From an uncultured Lachnospiraceae bacterium (GTDB lineage Bacteria; Bacillota; Clostridia; Lachnospirales; Lachnospiraceae), in contig CAJUPF010000056.1 of NCBI GenBank assembly GCA_910588565.1, positions 12,490 to 19,987 on the forward strand: DNA of 7,498 nucleotides. Reading direction: 5' to 3'. The translations under genes were made by a program, and so were the position numbers. The notes below the pieces were generated by a model. It was not told where the DNA came from. It saw only the letters and a program-made list of their open reading frames with translations, and searched no databases. Positions 6,506 through 7,498 of this stretch are shown here, in pieces; position 1 is the first letter of the stretch, and each line of letters opens with the position of its first letter.

Positions 6506-7420
6506 ATGAACCAAAACTTATCCGCATACCGCATCTTCTACGCAGCCGCCAGCACTGGCAACATCTCAAAAGCCGCCAAAGAACTCTATATCAGCCAACC
6601 AGCAATCAGCAAATCTATCCAGAAGCTGGAAGAGAATATCGGCTGCAAACTCTTTACCCGCAGTTCCAAAGGCGTCGCCCTCACAGAAGAAGGCGTCCTG
6701 CTCTATTCCTACGTGAAACACGCCTTTGACACACTCTCTTCCGGAGAAGAAAAACTGCAGCAAGCCCTGTCCCTTGGCGTAGGGCACCTGAATATCGGCG
6801 TCAGCTCTACCTTATGCAAACACCTGCTGCTTCCTTATCTGAAAGAATTTATCAAACAGAACCCGCATATCAGCATTTCCATTGCCTGCCAGTCTACCAA
6901 TGAAACCTTAAAACTTTTAGATGACAACCAGATCGATATCGGCCTAGTAGGAAAACCGGATCATCTCCGTACGATTCACTTTGATTATCTCGAAGAAATC
7001 GAAGATATCTTTGTTGCCACCAGAGATTATCTGCGGAACCTGAAAGCCAGAGGAATTACCAAAAGCCATATTTTGAAACACTCCACACTGATGCTTCTGG
7101 ATAAAAATAATATGACCCGGCAGTATATTGAAAATTATTTGCAGACAAACCATATATTTGTACAGGATTCCATTGACAGTTCCGATCTGGATCTTCTGAT
7201 TGCCTTTGCCAAAATCGGCGTAGGGGTCGCCTGCGTTATCCGCAGTTTTGTCAAAAAAGAACTCTCTGACGGCACGCTGATCGAAATCCCGTTAGAAATT
7301 CCGATCCCAAAGCGGGAAGTCGGATTTGTCTATAAAAACCAGACAACCCAGACCAGATCCTTAGAACAATTTATTTCATTTTATAAAAATTATACTCCCG
7401 TTGTTCAGGAATCAAAATAA
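6506..7420 (+). CDS. LysR-type transcriptional regulator, probable regulator of leuCD
   Basis: This 304-residue DNA-binding protein has an N-terminal winged helix-turn-helix (about 4-63; recognition helix region SQPAISKSIQKLE, 30-42), a linker helix (about 64-90), and a two-lobe ligand domain (about 93-295; DIGLVGKP at 144-151). The length is typical of the family. The ATG at 6506 is chosen because GGAGG (6495-6499) sits 6 bases upstream; a TTG at 6464 in the same frame lies at the predicted transcription start and is rejected. The gene is divergent from leuCD with a shared intergenic dyad, so it most likely activates leuCD and represses itself. The inducer is unknown. By analogy with IlvY-ilvC, a pathway intermediate such as 2-isopropylmalate is a reasonable guess, but nothing in the sequence proves it. 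Confidence 0.9.
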   Translation: MNQNLSAYRIFYAAASTGNISKAAKELYISQPAISKSIQKLEENIGCKLFTRSSKGVALTEEGVLLYSYVKHAFDTLSSGEEKLQQALSLGVGHLNIGVSSTLCKHLLLPYLKEFIKQNPHISISIACQSTNETLKLLDDNQIDIGLVGKPDHLRTIHFDYLEEIEDIFVATRDYLRNLKARGITKSHILKHSTLMLLDKNNMTRQYIENYLQTNHIFVQDSIDSSDLDLLIAFAKIGVGVACVIRSFVKKELSDGTLIEIPLEIPIPKREVGFVYKNQTTQTRSLEQFISFYKNYTPVVQESK

Positions 7421-7441
7421 AAAGAGCCCCGCATCTTTTTA
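7418..7441 (+). terminator. Possible weak terminator after the LysR-type gene
   Basis: TAAAAAGA (7418-7425) pairs with TCTTTTTA (7434-7441) around an 8-base loop, and the stem starts on the stop codon. Seven of eight pairs are A-T, so it is not stable, although the 3' arm supplies a U-run. The remaining bases to 7498 hold only a 6-bp repeat, ACTTTG/CAAAGT (7454-7472), and no recognisable gene. Confidence 0.3.
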
Positions 7442-7498
7442 GCTTCTTTCTGAACTTTGGGTATAACAAAGTAAAACATTAGCTGGTATTGAAAATAA

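Noticed and set aside
533..7420. The whole window as one defence or toxin-repair island
   Set aside because: The RNA-repair gene sits among housekeeping genes on separate transcripts, with no nuclease, restriction, retron or mobile-element genes, so a joint system is not supported.

Overview
The window reads as ordinary chromosomal DNA of a low-to-moderate GC Gram-positive anaerobe, most likely a clostridial (Lachnospiraceae-like) Firmicute. This is inferred from strong AGGAGG-type ribosome binding sites, AT-rich intergenic gaps with near-consensus sigma-A promoters, a clostridial-style LeuC/LeuD pair, and a membrane-anchored YkuD L,D-transpeptidase. No phage, insertion sequence, CRISPR, tRNA or rRNA feature was seen. 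No gene-free stretch exceeds about 170 bases.

Layout, left to right. Positions 1-78 hold the terminator of yajC. A short yajC (79-381, minus) has its own promoter. Next, also on minus, is a 747-residue three-domain RNA end-healing and sealing enzyme (533-2776): P-loop polynucleotide kinase, binuclear metallophosphatase, and T4 Rnl1-like RNA ligase. A 527-residue L,D-transpeptidase (2877-4460, minus) follows, and a good hairpin terminator separates it from the RNA-repair gene. Then come leuD and leuC (4573-6334, minus), forming a tight operon for isopropylmalate isomerase. Divergent from them is a LysR-type regulator (6506-7420, plus).

The two points of most interest are these. First, the RNA-repair protein carries, in one chain, all three activities needed to fix a cleaved RNA with 2',3'-cyclic phosphate and 5'-OH ends. 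No Hen1 partner is visible beside it. Second, the leuC-lysR intergenic region contains a perfect 19-bp dyad. It is centred about 65 bp upstream of the predicted leuCD start and fills the spacer of the predicted lysR promoter. This is the textbook geometry for a LysR-type activator that also represses itself.

The genes do not form one system. Protein secretion (yajC), RNA repair, cell-wall cross-linking and leucine synthesis sit next to each other as separate transcription units. All family assignments come from reading motifs, not from database searches.
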